Shown: piece after piece, positions 42,913 to 53,063 of the stretch | Numbering within the stretch: position 1 is the stretch's first letter | How the letters are laid out: every line of letters begins with the position of its first letter | Origin: Gammaproteobacteria bacterium | GTDB taxonomy: Bacteria; Pseudomonadota; Gammaproteobacteria; SZUA-140 | Assembly (NCBI GenBank): GCA_015491865.1 | Contig: WFVD01000031.1 | Coordinates: 27,684-91,683 of the forward strand | DNA length: 64,000 nt | Reading direction: 5' to 3' | Position numbers and translations under genes: made by a program | The notes under the pieces: generated by a model | Told to the model about the DNA's origin: nothing | Seen by the model: only the letters and a program-made list of their open reading frames with translations | Databases searched by the model: none

Positions 42913-44405
42913 GTTGGAATAGCGCCTTGCCGCTGCTTGTGCTTGCCAGCTCACTGTTTCCGGGGGGGGTGATTTTCTTTCTGTCAGAGGAGCGCGTCGT
43001 CACCCGCACGGTTTTGAACCTGGCAGGCGCCACACTTAAATTGTTGTTGGTTGGGGTAATGATCTGGGGAGTGTTTCACGGGGAGCCGTACGAGAGTCGC
43101 CTGCCGCTACTGCCCGGGCTTGATCTCGTGTTGCGCGCCGATGCGCTCTCGCTGCTGTTTGTTACCCTCTCAGCGGTGCTTTGGCTGGCAACGACGGTTT
43201 ACGCTATCGGCTATCTGGAAGGGTCGCCTAATCGCAGCCGTTTTTTCGGTTTCTTTAGTCTCTGTGTCACCGCAACAATTGGCGTGGCTCTCTCTGGCAA
43301 TCTGCTGACCTTTTTACTGTTTTATGAACTGCTGACACTGACGACCTATCCGCTGATCGTCCATCGTGAAACCGAAGTCGCGCGCAGGGCGGGGCGCATT
43401 TATCTAACCTATACGCTTGCCGGTGGCGCATTGCTGATGGTCGGCACGCTCTGGCTATATACCCTGAGTGGCACTCTGGCATTTACTGCACAGGGTTTTT
43501 TGTCTACGTTGGCGAGTTCTGAGCAGAGCACTCTGATCATGATTTTTGTACTGCTGATGATGGGACTGGGGGTGAAAGCCGCATTGATCCCCCTGCATGG
43601 CTGGCTGCCGCAGGCGATGGTAGCTCCCGCACCCGTTAGTGCATTACTGCATGCTGTCGCGGTGGTAAAGGCAGGTGCATTCGGCATCATTCGTGTGGTC
43701 TATGATGTCTATGGTATCCAGTTTGCTGCCACACTGGGGGTGACATTACCGCTGGCGGTGGTGGCGGCTGTCACCATCATCTATGGCTCACTGCGGGCAC
43801 TGTTCCAGGATGACCTGAAGCGTCGTCTCGCATTCTCCACTGTCAGCCAGGTTGCCTATATTATCCTTGGCGTTGCGATAGTCGGGCCGATCGCCGCCAT
43901 TGGCGGGCTGGTTCATCTGGTACATCAGGGGGTGATGAAGATTACACTCTTTTTCTGTGCCGGTAATATTGCCGAGACGCTGGGTATCCATAAAATCAGT
44001 GATATGAACGGGGTCGGACAGCGCCTCCCCTGGACGATGGCAGCGTTTACTATCGCGGCTCTCGGTATGATCGGGCTGCCGCCACTGGCGGGATTTATCA
44101 GTAAATGGTATCTAGGACTGGGAGCGCTGGAGGCGGGGCAGGGGTGGGTGGTTATTGTTCTGGCCTGCAGTAGTCTGCTGAATGCGGCCTATTTTCTCCC
44201 TATTCTCTACGCCGCGTGGTTCAAGCCGCCACCAGAGCGCTGGCCTGCCGAGCGCTCGTTTGGTCGGCAAGAGACTGCCTGGCCTCTGCTGGCTCCACCA
44301 CTCGTGACCGCACTGCTGACAGTGGTGATCGGACTACTGGCGTCGGCACCGTTTAGTCCACTGCAGTGGGTACACTTTATCACTACATCGGAGTATCTAC
44401 CGTGA
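42909..44405 (+). CDS. Second MrpD/MrpA-N-like proton-conducting subunit, cluster 2
   Basis: 498 aa; 'LTFLLFYELLTLTTYPLIV', 'GLGVKAALIPLHGWLPQAMVAPAPVSALLHAVAVVKAG'. Confidence 0.9.
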   Translation: MSWNSALPLLVLASSLFPGGVIFFLSEERVVTRTVLNLAGATLKLLLVGVMIWGVFHGEPYESRLPLLPGLDLVLRADALSLLFVTLSAVLWLATTVYAIGYLEGSPNRSRFFGFFSLCVTATIGVALSGNLLTFLLFYELLTLTTYPLIVHRETEVARRAGRIYLTYTLAGGALLMVGTLWLYTLSGTLAFTAQGFLSTLASSEQSTLIMIFVLLMMGLGVKAALIPLHGWLPQAMVAPAPVSALLHAVAVVKAGAFGIIRVVYDVYGIQFAATLGVTLPLAVVAAVTIIYGSLRALFQDDLKRRLAFSTVSQVAYIILGVAIVGPIAAIGGLVHLVHQGVMKITLFFCAGNIAETLGIHKISDMNGVGQRLPWTMAAFTIAALGMIGLPPLAGFISKWYLGLGALEAGQGWVVIVLACSSLLNAAYFLPILYAAWFKPPPERWPAERSFGRQETAWPLLAPPLVTALLTVVIGLLASAPFSPLQWVHFITTSEYLP

Positions 44406-45769
44406 ATGGGTTTATGAGCACTTTTCTGCTGCTATTAGTGCCTGGGCTGCCACTGTTACTAGCGTTACCCGCGCTGCATTCACGTCTGCGCCGACCTTTA
44501 TATCTGGCACTTCTTCCTGCCGTTATTTTATGGATCGTTCCAGCGGATATTGCTCTGGAGTTGCCGTGGCTGTTATTTGGTAGCGGAGTGGCGATTGATG
44601 GTGACACTCGCTGGTTACTGGCAAGCCTTGTGCTCATCTGGATGGTGGCCGGGTTCCTGTTACAGGCAACAAGAGGCACAAAAGAGCGGCGGCTCACGAC
44701 CTTTTTGCTACTGATGATGGGGGGGAGCCTGAGTGCGATACTCGTAACAGAGATGGCAGGCTTTTTCGCCTGTTTAGTGCTGTTAGGTTATGCCTATTTC
44801 GGCGTTCTGCTTACCGCCGATGGCAGTGAAGCGAGCCGACCTGCGGCCCGTCTTTATCTGGTGCTGCTGGTTCTGTCTGATGTGCTGTTGTTTGAGGCTT
44901 TATTGGTAACATCCATCATGAGTGATCCCCCATGGGGCAAGGCTATTGGCGAAGAAGTTATGCATCCGGCGGCGCAGCCTCCCCCCTTGCTCTTCTATTT
45001 GTTGCTTACCTTTGTCGGTTTTGCAGCCAGGGGTGCCGTCTGGCCGCTGCAGAGCTGGTTGCCGCGCCTCTCTGTTTCGCCACACCCCGCTTTAACTCTA
45101 TTGCTGGGCGCAGTGGTTATCGCTATTGCACTGCTGGGCATGGTGCGTTGGCTGCCGCTGGGTGAACTCACTTCACCACTGCTGGGTTTTCTGATACAGG
45201 GCGTGGGGGGCGTGGCACTGCTTTACGCTGTTGTAGCGGGGTTAAAGTGGCAGACAATCTCCGCTACCTTCATTCTCTTTTTCAGCGGTCTGCTTATTAT
45301 TATGGTGGGGGTGGGGCTGGCCGACCCTGCGGTATGGAATAGCTACTCACACTGGGGCAATATTTTTATTGCGATCATCGCCATCGGGCTGGCTGTTTTA
45401 ACGCTGGTGAGAGACCGGTTGGGGGCGCCACCTTGTAACGCTGTAGTAGCCGGCAAGCCCGCCGTACCCATGGTTGGACTGCTTGAGGAACGGATTGGTC
45501 GCGCTATACGCTGGGTGTCAAAGGCCGGATTTGAGAGCTTGCCACGACTGCGCGCTGCCTGTGTGGTGCAGATCGTTCGTCTCTGGCAGCCTCATCAATG
45601 GCAACGTATGCTGGTGCGTGGTGAAGCCTGTTTTCGCCAGTGGCACTACGCTATTGCTCTCTCTCTTTTATTGGCAATAGTGGTTGTGTTAATCGGTATA
45701 TCGTTCCAGGATTATCCTGAGACAGCTGCAGTACAGGTGCACATTAATCAGGAAGGAGTGCAGCAATGA
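44402..45769 (+). CDS. Divergent NuoL-like subunit, cluster 2
   Basis: GTG 44402 overlaps the previous stop. Retains 'WPLQSWLPRLSVSPHPALTLLLGAVV' and the C-terminal amphipathic region + TM, but the TM5 Glu and TM7/8 Lys positions are not recognisable. Confidence 0.75.
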   Translation: MNGFMSTFLLLLVPGLPLLLALPALHSRLRRPLYLALLPAVILWIVPADIALELPWLLFGSGVAIDGDTRWLLASLVLIWMVAGFLLQATRGTKERRLTTFLLLMMGGSLSAILVTEMAGFFACLVLLGYAYFGVLLTADGSEASRPAARLYLVLLVLSDVLLFEALLVTSIMSDPPWGKAIGEEVMHPAAQPPPLLFYLLLTFVGFAARGAVWPLQSWLPRLSVSPHPALTLLLGAVVIAIALLGMVRWLPLGELTSPLLGFLIQGVGGVALLYAVVAGLKWQTISATFILFFSGLLIIMVGVGLADPAVWNSYSHWGNIFIAIIAIGLAVLTLVRDRLGAPPCNAVVAGKPAVPMVGLLEERIGRAIRWVSKAGFESLPRLRAACVVQIVRLWQPHQWQRMLVRGEACFRQWHYAIALSLLLAIVVVLIGISFQDYPETAAVQVHINQEGVQQ

Positions 45770-48456
45770 AAGCGTGGCATGCTGAACAGGTGAACAGAGT
45801 TTTTGCATCACTCGAAGCGACAGCCAGCGGGCTATGCAGTGAAGAGGCGAGCAGCCGACTCGATCGATATGGCCCTAACCGTCTACCTGAACCAGAGATG
45901 CGTAGCCCGCTTCAGCGTTTTATCCACCAGTTCCATAACATCCTGATCTATGTGTTGATAGCTGCTGGCACCACCACTGCCATACTGGGGTACTGGCTCG
46001 ATGCCGGGGTGATTTTTGCTGTGGTTGTGCTCAATGCGGTGATCGGTTTTGTACAGGAGGGGAAGGCTGAGAATGCATTAAGGGCGATACGTCAGATGCT
46101 TTCACCGAACGCCATGGTGCTGCGCAACGGGCGGCAGCTCACTGTACCGGCAGAGAGGCTAGTGCCGGGTGATGTTGTGTTGCTACAGTCAGGCGACAAA
46201 GTGCCGGCTGATCTACGCCTGTTTCGCGTCAAGGGTCTTCAGATAGAAGAAGCGGCGTTGACCGGTGAGTCGATGGCGGTCGAGAAGCGTATTGAACCGG
46301 TTTCACCAGAGAGCACGATCGGTGACCGTCGCTGCATGGCCTATTCAGGCACGCTCGTGTCCCATGGCCAGGGTAGTGGTGTAGTGGTGGCGACCGCTGC
46401 GCAGACTGAGATTGGCCGCATCAGTGCCATGGTGTCAGACGTGGCTGCCGTGACAACGCCGCTGCTCGCTCAAATGGCCCAGTTTGGGCGCTGGTTGACA
46501 GCCGCAATTCTAGCACTTGCCGTCATCACCTTTTTCTTTGGCGTGCTACTGCGAGATTACCAGATTGCCGAAATGTTTCTTGCTGCCGTCAGCCTTGCAG
46601 TCGCGGCGATTCCTGAAGGGCTACCCGCAATCATGACCATCACACTGGCCATTGGGGTGCAGCGGATGGCCCGGCGTAGCGCCATCATTCGCAAGCTGCC
46701 GGCGGTCGAGACCCTGGGTGCTGTTAACGTGATCTGCTCAGACAAGACAGGTACCCTGACGCGCAATGAGATGACAGTCCGAACGATTGCCACGGCCGAT
46801 CAGCTCTTCGGGCTGGCGGGGACAGGCTATGATCCTCACGGCGCAATATCGTACGAGAATAACGATGTCGCAGCCGACGAAATACCGCTATTGCAGGCAG
46901 TGGTGCGAGGCGCGATGCTCTGCAACGATGCGTCACTGGAACAGTGCAATGGTGAATGGCGTATCCATGGCGACCCGATGGAAGGTGCGCTACTGGTGGC
47001 AGGTTTGAAGGCGGGGCTTGATCGCGACGAAGTGACGAAACAGTTTCCCCGCACTGACCTTATCCCATTTGAATCAGAGCACCGTTTTATGGCAACGCTA
47101 CACCACAGCCACGATGGCGATGCCTTTATTATTATCAAGGGCGCACCTGAAAGAGTGCTTGAGATGTGTGCCCAGCAAAGAACGAATGATGGGGAGCAGC
47201 CACTGGAGAGAGCATTCTGGCTAACACAGATTGAAACGATGGCACAGCAGGGGCAGCGTGTACTGGCCATTGCGACCAGGGTGGTTAGCTATCAGCAGCG
47301 GGGACTCGCATTCAGTGACGTGGATAACGGCCTTATGATGCTAGGACTGTTCGGCATCATCGACCCACCGCGAGAAGAGGCGATTGATGCAGTGCAGCAG
47401 TGTGCTCAGGCGGGGATTCGGGTCAAGATGATTACTGGTGATCACGGTGCGACCGCATGCGCCATCGCACAGCAACTCAAACTTGCAAATAGCGACGATG
47501 TCATCACCGGTGAGATGCTTGAAGCGATGAGCGAAGAGGTGCTGCACCAGCAGGTGAGAACTGTCGATATCTATGCACGCGTCAACCCTGAACATAAGCT
47601 GCTGCTGGTTAGAATAATGCAGGCGCAGGGTTTGATTGTCGCCATGACGGGTGATGGGGTAAATGATGCGCCCGCGCTGAAACGTGCTGATGTCGGTATC
47701 GCCATGGGTCGTAACGGCACAGAAGCGGCCAAAGAAGCGGCCGAAATGGTACTGGCGGATGATAACTTCTCCTCTATCACTCAGGCAGTAGAGGAGGGGC
47801 GAACCGTCTACGATAACCTCAAAAAGGCGATCCTCTTTATTTTACCGACCAATGGCGGGCAGGCACTGGTTATCCTTGCCGCCATTCTATTTGGTTTTCA
47901 GCAACTACCCTTAACTCCGGTGCAGATTCTATGGGTAAATATGGTTACAGCAGTAACGCTGGCGCTATCACTGGCGTTTGAACCACCCGAGAAGGATGTC
48001 ATGCAGCGCCCCCCACGAAATGCACATGAGCCGATACTTGTCCCTCACCTTATATGGCGGGTTCTATTTGTCTCCGTCATCATAATGGGTGGAACCATGG
48101 CGATGTTTCTGTGGGAGATGAAACAGGGAGCCACCATTGAACATGCGCGCACAGTCGCGGTAAATACACTAGTTATGTTTGAGGTCTTCTATCTGTTTAG
48201 TGCGCGTTATACAACCGCATCGGTACTTAATATGGATGGGCTAACAGGCAACCGCTATGTGCTGATTGCCATTGTGATACTGCTATTATTTCAGTTCGGC
48301 TTTACCTACCTGGCACCACTACAGGCGCTGTTTGGCACGGTCGCAATCGGCTTAAGTATCTGGTTGAATATTCTGCTGGCAGCCTCTTCAGTGCTACTGC
48401 TGGTTGAGCTGGAGAAATATATTGTTCGTTGCCGGATGGCGCTGGGGAGTATGTAA
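45766..48456 (+). CDS. P-type cation-translocating ATPase (P2-type)
   Basis: 896 aa; 'CSDKTGTLTRNEM', 'ALTGESMAVEK', 'VAAIPEGLPAIMTITLAIGVQRMARR', 'MTGDGVNDAPALKRADVGIAMG'; ATGA overlap with the preceding gene. Confidence 0.95.
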   Translation: MKAWHAEQVNRVFASLEATASGLCSEEASSRLDRYGPNRLPEPEMRSPLQRFIHQFHNILIYVLIAAGTTTAILGYWLDAGVIFAVVVLNAVIGFVQEGKAENALRAIRQMLSPNAMVLRNGRQLTVPAERLVPGDVVLLQSGDKVPADLRLFRVKGLQIEEAALTGESMAVEKRIEPVSPESTIGDRRCMAYSGTLVSHGQGSGVVVATAAQTEIGRISAMVSDVAAVTTPLLAQMAQFGRWLTAAILALAVITFFFGVLLRDYQIAEMFLAAVSLAVAAIPEGLPAIMTITLAIGVQRMARRSAIIRKLPAVETLGAVNVICSDKTGTLTRNEMTVRTIATADQLFGLAGTGYDPHGAISYENNDVAADEIPLLQAVVRGAMLCNDASLEQCNGEWRIHGDPMEGALLVAGLKAGLDRDEVTKQFPRTDLIPFESEHRFMATLHHSHDGDAFIIIKGAPERVLEMCAQQRTNDGEQPLERAFWLTQIETMAQQGQRVLAIATRVVSYQQRGLAFSDVDNGLMMLGLFGIIDPPREEAIDAVQQCAQAGIRVKMITGDHGATACAIAQQLKLANSDDVITGEMLEAMSEEVLHQQVRTVDIYARVNPEHKLLLVRIMQAQGLIVAMTGDGVNDAPALKRADVGIAMGRNGTEAAKEAAEMVLADDNFSSITQAVEEGRTVYDNLKKAILFILPTNGGQALVILAAILFGFQQLPLTPVQILWVNMVTAVTLALSLAFEPPEKDVMQRPPRNAHEPILVPHLIWRVLFVSVIIMGGTMAMFLWEMKQGATIEHARTVAVNTLVMFEVFYLFSARYTTASVLNMDGLTGNRYVLIAIVILLLFQFGFTYLAPLQALFGTVAIGLSIWLNILLAASSVLLLVELEKYIVRCRMALGSM

Positions 48457-48584
48457 GGAGTCGCTGGCGGCCTTAGTCTTTGCGCTAGAGAAGTATTGGC
48501 CCGGAAAAACCTGCGATTAAGAGAGCTGGGAAGTCCGTAAAACCTTACCAGGTTAAGAGCTGTAGCGCGACTTGCAGGCAATAA

Positions 48585-48613
48585 AAACCCCAGCTGAAAC
48601 AGTTGGGGTTTTG
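48585..48613. terminator. Rho-independent terminator downstream of tmRNA (near-palindromic, functional in either direction)
   Basis: AAAACCCCAgCTG-aaa-CAGtTGGGGTTTT inverted repeat directly 3' of the tmRNA CCA end. Confidence 0.8.
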
Positions 48614-48617
48614 TATT

Positions 48618-48977
<360 letters not shown>

Positions 48978-49129
48978 CAAAAGGTATTGTATGGACAGTC
49001 TAACGCAGTGAGAAGTTCAATGCTATGTTGTATTTTGAAAGCGCTGTTTTATCAAGGCATTTACTATTGACAGGGTGAGCGGATTTGATCTGGCTGCTGG
49101 TAAAAGTTGATAGAGGGAGGGTTGTTATT

Positions 49130-49148
49130 GCTAATGACAATCATTATC
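49130..49148. promoter_or_regulatory. Predicted Fur box upstream of the cupredoxin-like gene
   Basis: GCTAATGACAATCATTATC matches the 19-bp consensus GATAATGATAATCATTATC at 17/19 positions. Confidence 0.75.
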
Positions 49149-49189
49149 ATCGAGAAGCGAGGCAAAATTAACCGGGTAGCGAGGTGAAT

Positions 49190-49672
49190 ATGAATGAGGT
49201 GATGGCGATTCCTAAAATGGTTTGGCAATCAGCTGGGCTACTGCTGCTGGTGGCTTGTGTTGCTGTGGCAGCTGCTGGTGAGCAGGAGGATGGGCTTCTC
49301 TCAGCTACCCCCGTTGTAAAGGTTGAGCTGAACGAGTGGGCTATTAAGGTGAACAGGGAGACGGTCAGGAGTGGCGTGGTTGCATTTGAGGTGAGCAACA
49401 GGGGATTGGAAGAGCATGAGTTTGTGGTGATTAAGAGTGAGTTGCCACTCGCCAGTCTGCCGCTTGTTGCGGGTAAGGTTAATGAGGCCACGGCAGGTGA
49501 ATGGATTGGTGAGATCGAGGAGATTGCGCCGCGGACAGTGTATCGCGCAAGCTTTACTTTGGCGCCGGGCAGGTATCTATTTATCTGTAATATTGTAGAG
49601 AAAGAGCCGGATGGCACGCTTGAAAGCCATTATCATGAGGGAATGCAGCGTGAATTTCTGGTGTTGCCGTAA
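49190..49672 (+). CDS. Secreted cupredoxin-domain protein
   Basis: Signal peptide; 'HEFVVIKSELPLASLP', C-terminal cupredoxin-like ligands 'YLFICNIVEKEPDGTLESHYHEGMQREFLV' (C…H…M). ORF track starts at GTG 49184; ATG at 49190. Confidence 0.78.
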   Translation: MNEVMAIPKMVWQSAGLLLLVACVAVAAAGEQEDGLLSATPVVKVELNEWAIKVNRETVRSGVVAFEVSNRGLEEHEFVVIKSELPLASLPLVAGKVNEATAGEWIGEIEEIAPRTVYRASFTLAPGRYLFICNIVEKEPDGTLESHYHEGMQREFLVLP

Positions 49673-49747
49673 CGATGTCGGTTACGTTCAGCATTGGGTG
49701 ATACGAGTTTGCAGCGTGGCGTCCGCTGGTTACAGGCTATGCAGTGT

Positions 49748-50221
49748 TTATCGCCCTTTTAACAGGCGGTTCTTTTCTCGCTTCCAGTCACGATCTTTTT
49801 CGGCGGCGCGTTTGTCATGCTGCTGTTTTCCTTTGGCAAGGCCAACCTCAAGCTTGACCAGTCCATGACTCCAGTAGAGCGCAGTACCGACGAGGGTGTA
49901 GCCTTTGCGCTCAACAGCGCCGATGAGCTTGTCGAGCTGTTTTCTGTGGAGCAGTAGTTTGCGTACGCGCGTGTTTTCCGGGGTGATGTGGGTAGAGGCG
50001 GTGTGCAGTGGGGTGACGTGGAGGCCCGAGATAAAGGCTTCGCCATTTTTGATAAAGACGTAGCTCTCAGTAAGCTGAGCACGCGATTCGCGCATGCTTT
50101 TAACTTCCCACCCCTGCAGCACGATTCCCGCCTCAAATTTCTCTTCAATGAAATAGTCGTGGTGCGCACGTTTATTGAGCGCAATGGTATTACTGCCGGG
50201 TTTTTTCTTCTTATTAGCCAT
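49748..50221 (-). CDS. smpB: SsrA-binding protein SmpB
   Basis: 157 aa; '[57 protein letters not shown]'. Confidence 0.97.
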   Translation of the reverse strand: MANKKKKPGSNTIALNKRAHHDYFIEEKFEAGIVLQGWEVKSMRESRAQLTESYVFIKNGEAFISGLHVTPLHTASTHITPENTRVRKLLLHRKQLDKLIGAVERKGYTLVGTALYWSHGLVKLEVGLAKGKQQHDKRAAEKDRDWKREKNRLLKGR

Positions 50222-50351
50222 ACAGCTTGCGTGAGTCAGGTTCTGGGTTTCATCGATTATCGCCGGTTATTATACACAGGCAGACGCTATGTGGTTGAGT
50301 GATCTGGCGATTTCGCCCACAATAGCGTGATGAAAATTCATCGGAGCAGAA

Positions 50352-51731
50352 ATGGCAGGTCATTCACGTAGTAGCATCCATGGGCAGTGGTCATCACGCT
50401 GGGTATTTGTGCTCGCGGCGACCGGTTCTGCGGTGGGGCTTGGCAATATCTGGAAGTTTCCCTACATTGCGGGTGAAAACGGTGGCGGTGCGTTTGTGCT
50501 GGTCTATCTGATCTGTATCGCAGTAGTTGGGCTGCCGGTGATGATTGCTGAAGTGATGTTAGGGCGCCGTGGCAGGCAGAGCCCAATAAACACGATGAAG
50601 TCTCTGAGTCAGGAGGCGGGGGCGAACCCATTATGGCAGCTACTGGGGTGGTCCGGTGTACTGGCCGGCTTTCTGATTCTCTCTTACTACAGCGTGATTG
50701 CTGGCTGGGCAATCAATTACGTGCTGGAGATGGGCGCAGGCACTTTTAGTGGCAGCTCTGCGGGGCAGGTGAAGGCGGTCTTTGACGAGCTGCTGGCTGA
50801 TCCGCTCAAACTGACGCTCTGGCATACGCTGTTTATTATTGCGACGATGGTGGTGGTGGCACGCGGGGTGCGGGGCGGACTGGAAAAGGCGGTCACCTTT
50901 TTGATGCCGGCACTGTTTGTGTTGCTGATTATCCTGCTCGGTTATGCGATGAACAGCGGCGCTTTTATGCAGGGACTTGCATTTCTCTTTACTCCTGATT
51001 TCAGTGCGATCACAGGCAAGGGGGTGTTGATTGCGATGGGGCACGCCTTCTTTACCCTGAGTCTTGGGATGGGGGCGATCATGATCTACGGCTCTTATAT
51101 GCGCAGTGAAGATTCGATTGCGCGCACCGCGATCATGATTGTGGCTGCCGACACAGTGGTCGCACTCGTCGCCGGGATGGCGATCTTTCCGATCGTTTTT
51201 GCAAACGGATTAGAGCCAGGCGCGGGACCGGGGCTGGTCTTTCAGACGCTACCGCTTGCATTTGGGGCGATGCCGGGTGGGCTGCTGTTTGGTACGCTCT
51301 TTTTTATTCTGCTCTTTTTTGCGGCATGGAGTTCATCAATCTCATTGATTGAACCAGCGGTGACCTGGCTGGTGGAAAATCGCAACATGAAGCGGGTAAG
51401 TGCTTCGATTATCTGTGGCATTTCAACCTGGGGGCTGGGCATGGGTACGGTGCTGTCGTTTAACCTCTGGGCTGAGGTGAAACTGTTCGACATGACCTTC
51501 TTTGATTTGCTCGATTTCCTGACGGCGAATATCATGTTGCCGCTGGGCGGGCTGTTTGTTGCCATGTTTGTCGGCTGGATAATGTCTCGACAGTCAAAAG
51601 CAGATGAGATGGCCACTAAACATCTTTTCGCATTTCGCGCATGGAATTTTTTGCTGAAATATATCACTCCGCTGGCGGTGGTCGTTATTTTTCTGCAAAG
51701 CACCGGCCTGCTGGCAAAGATCACCGCCTAG
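50352..51731 (+). CDS. Sodium-dependent transporter (neurotransmitter:sodium symporter family)
   Basis: 459 aa; 'WSSRWVFVLAATGSAVGLGNIWKFPYIAGENGGGAFVLVYL'. Confidence 0.94.
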   Translation: MAGHSRSSIHGQWSSRWVFVLAATGSAVGLGNIWKFPYIAGENGGGAFVLVYLICIAVVGLPVMIAEVMLGRRGRQSPINTMKSLSQEAGANPLWQLLGWSGVLAGFLILSYYSVIAGWAINYVLEMGAGTFSGSSAGQVKAVFDELLADPLKLTLWHTLFIIATMVVVARGVRGGLEKAVTFLMPALFVLLIILLGYAMNSGAFMQGLAFLFTPDFSAITGKGVLIAMGHAFFTLSLGMGAIMIYGSYMRSEDSIARTAIMIVAADTVVALVAGMAIFPIVFANGLEPGAGPGLVFQTLPLAFGAMPGGLLFGTLFFILLFFAAWSSSISLIEPAVTWLVENRNMKRVSASIICGISTWGLGMGTVLSFNLWAEVKLFDMTFFDLLDFLTANIMLPLGGLFVAMFVGWIMSRQSKADEMATKHLFAFRAWNFLLKYITPLAVVVIFLQSTGLLAKITA

Positions 51732-51759
51732 TTGTATTGAATAATAGATTAATAGACGT

Positions 51760-52197
51760 ATGACCATAATAAATAGAAGTGCGCTGGTGCGCTATTCCAC
51801 TAGTCAGATGTATGCCCTGGTGGATGATATCGACGCCTATCCGGAGTTTCTGCCGTGGTGTAAAAGCTCAACGGTGTTAAGTCGTGATGAAGATGAGGTA
51901 CGGGCAACACTGGAGCTGTCGCGTGCCGGTATTCACAAGACGTTTTCGACCTGTAACCGGCTACAGGCAGGCAAGATGATTGAGATGCGTCTGATTGAAG
52001 GGCCGTTTAAGCGACTGGAAGGTTTCTGGCGTTTTGAACCGCTGGGAGAGGAGGCCTGTAAAGTATCACTAGATCTTGAATTTGAGTTTTCCAGCCGCAT
52101 TCTGGAAGTGACCCTTGGGCCTGTTTTTAATCAGATAGCGAACTCGCTGGTGGATGCATTTTGTGAACGTGCGATGGTGAATTATGGTAGACCCTGA
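51760..52197 (+). CDS. ratA: RatA/Coq10-like START-domain protein
   Basis: 145 aa; 'SALVRYSTSQMYALVDDIDAYPEFLPWCKSS', 'LIEGPFKRLEGFWRFEPL'. Confidence 0.93.
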   Translation: MTIINRSALVRYSTSQMYALVDDIDAYPEFLPWCKSSTVLSRDEDEVRATLELSRAGIHKTFSTCNRLQAGKMIEMRLIEGPFKRLEGFWRFEPLGEEACKVSLDLEFEFSSRILEVTLGPVFNQIANSLVDAFCERAMVNYGRP

Positions 52198-52618
52198 AGA
52201 GAGCACCCCTGCAGCGGATGGTGATAGCGGCATTGAAAAGATCAAGGTTGAAGTGGCCTACGCATTGCCTCATGAGCAGGTTATTCTTGAGACGATGATC
52301 AATGTTGGTGGTACCGTGGATGATGCGATAAAACATTCCGGCATTCTTGTTCTCTACCCTGAAATTGATCTCTCAGCTAATAAGGTCGGGGTGTTTGGCA
52401 AGGTGACAAAAAGAAGCACTGTGCTACGTGAGGGTGATCGGGTCGAGATCTATCGTCCTTTGATTGCCGATCCAAAAGAGGTGCGTAGAAAACGTGCGGC
52501 CGAAGGGAAACAGATGAAGAAAGGGGGGGGGGATCTGCAAGAGACGGCCGCACCACCCAAAGAGGGTGCAGAGGCAGGCGGCGCTGCAAAAGCGGCTGCA
52601 AAGTCCTCGCAGGATTAG
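52184..52618 (+). CDS. RnfH/RatB-family ubiquitin-like protein
   Basis: 144 aa; 'IKVEVAYALPHEQVILE', 'VGVFGKVTKRSTVLREGDRVEIYRPLIADPKEVRRKRA'. Confidence 0.92.
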   Translation: MVDPEESTPAADGDSGIEKIKVEVAYALPHEQVILETMINVGGTVDDAIKHSGILVLYPEIDLSANKVGVFGKVTKRSTVLREGDRVEIYRPLIADPKEVRRKRAAEGKQMKKGGGDLQETAAPPKEGAEAGGAAKAAAKSSQD

Positions 52619-52977
52619 CGTGCTGGAAGCCCTTCAGCAGGCAGTTTGCTGTCGATTCGTGTGAGCCGCTGACCATCAAAAAAGAGGGTAACGCGGTACT
52701 GACTGCGTGGCTCATCATCCTTGCCGGATTTGAAGGTGTGGATGTAGTCCCAGCGGTCTCTACGGAATGGATCAATAATCAGTGGACGCCCCATCAGGCG
52801 TTTGATCTCATCTCGCTTCATGCCAGTTTTAAGCTGTGACATCATCTCCTGAGAGACAATATTCCCCTGCTGAATATCGATCTTATGGACCGAGCAGCCA
52901 GCAATAAGCACTAGAGAAAGCAAGGGTATGACGATTGTGAGATTATTTTTCATATAGGGTTGTCTTGCAATATTCAT
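52615..52977 (-). CDS. bamE: Outer membrane protein assembly factor BamE
   Basis: 120 aa lipoprotein; 'LIAGCSVHKIDIQQGNIVSQEMMSQLKTGMKRDEIKRLMGRPLIIDPFRRDRWDY'. Confidence 0.94.
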   Translation of the reverse strand: MNIARQPYMKNNLTIVIPLLSLVLIAGCSVHKIDIQQGNIVSQEMMSQLKTGMKRDEIKRLMGRPLIIDPFRRDRWDYIHTFKSGKDDEPRSQYRVTLFFDGQRLTRIDSKLPAEGLPAR

Positions 52978-53063
52978 TACTAGTAAGGTGCGTCTCTTAC
53001 CCAGTTATCCTAAAATGGTTGGCAGGGATTGATTAAGCAGATTGTCATGCCGCCGCTGGCAGC

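Noticed and set aside
49759-50184. 141-aa - strand ORF
   Set aside because: Alternative frame within smpB, which is unambiguous in its own frame.
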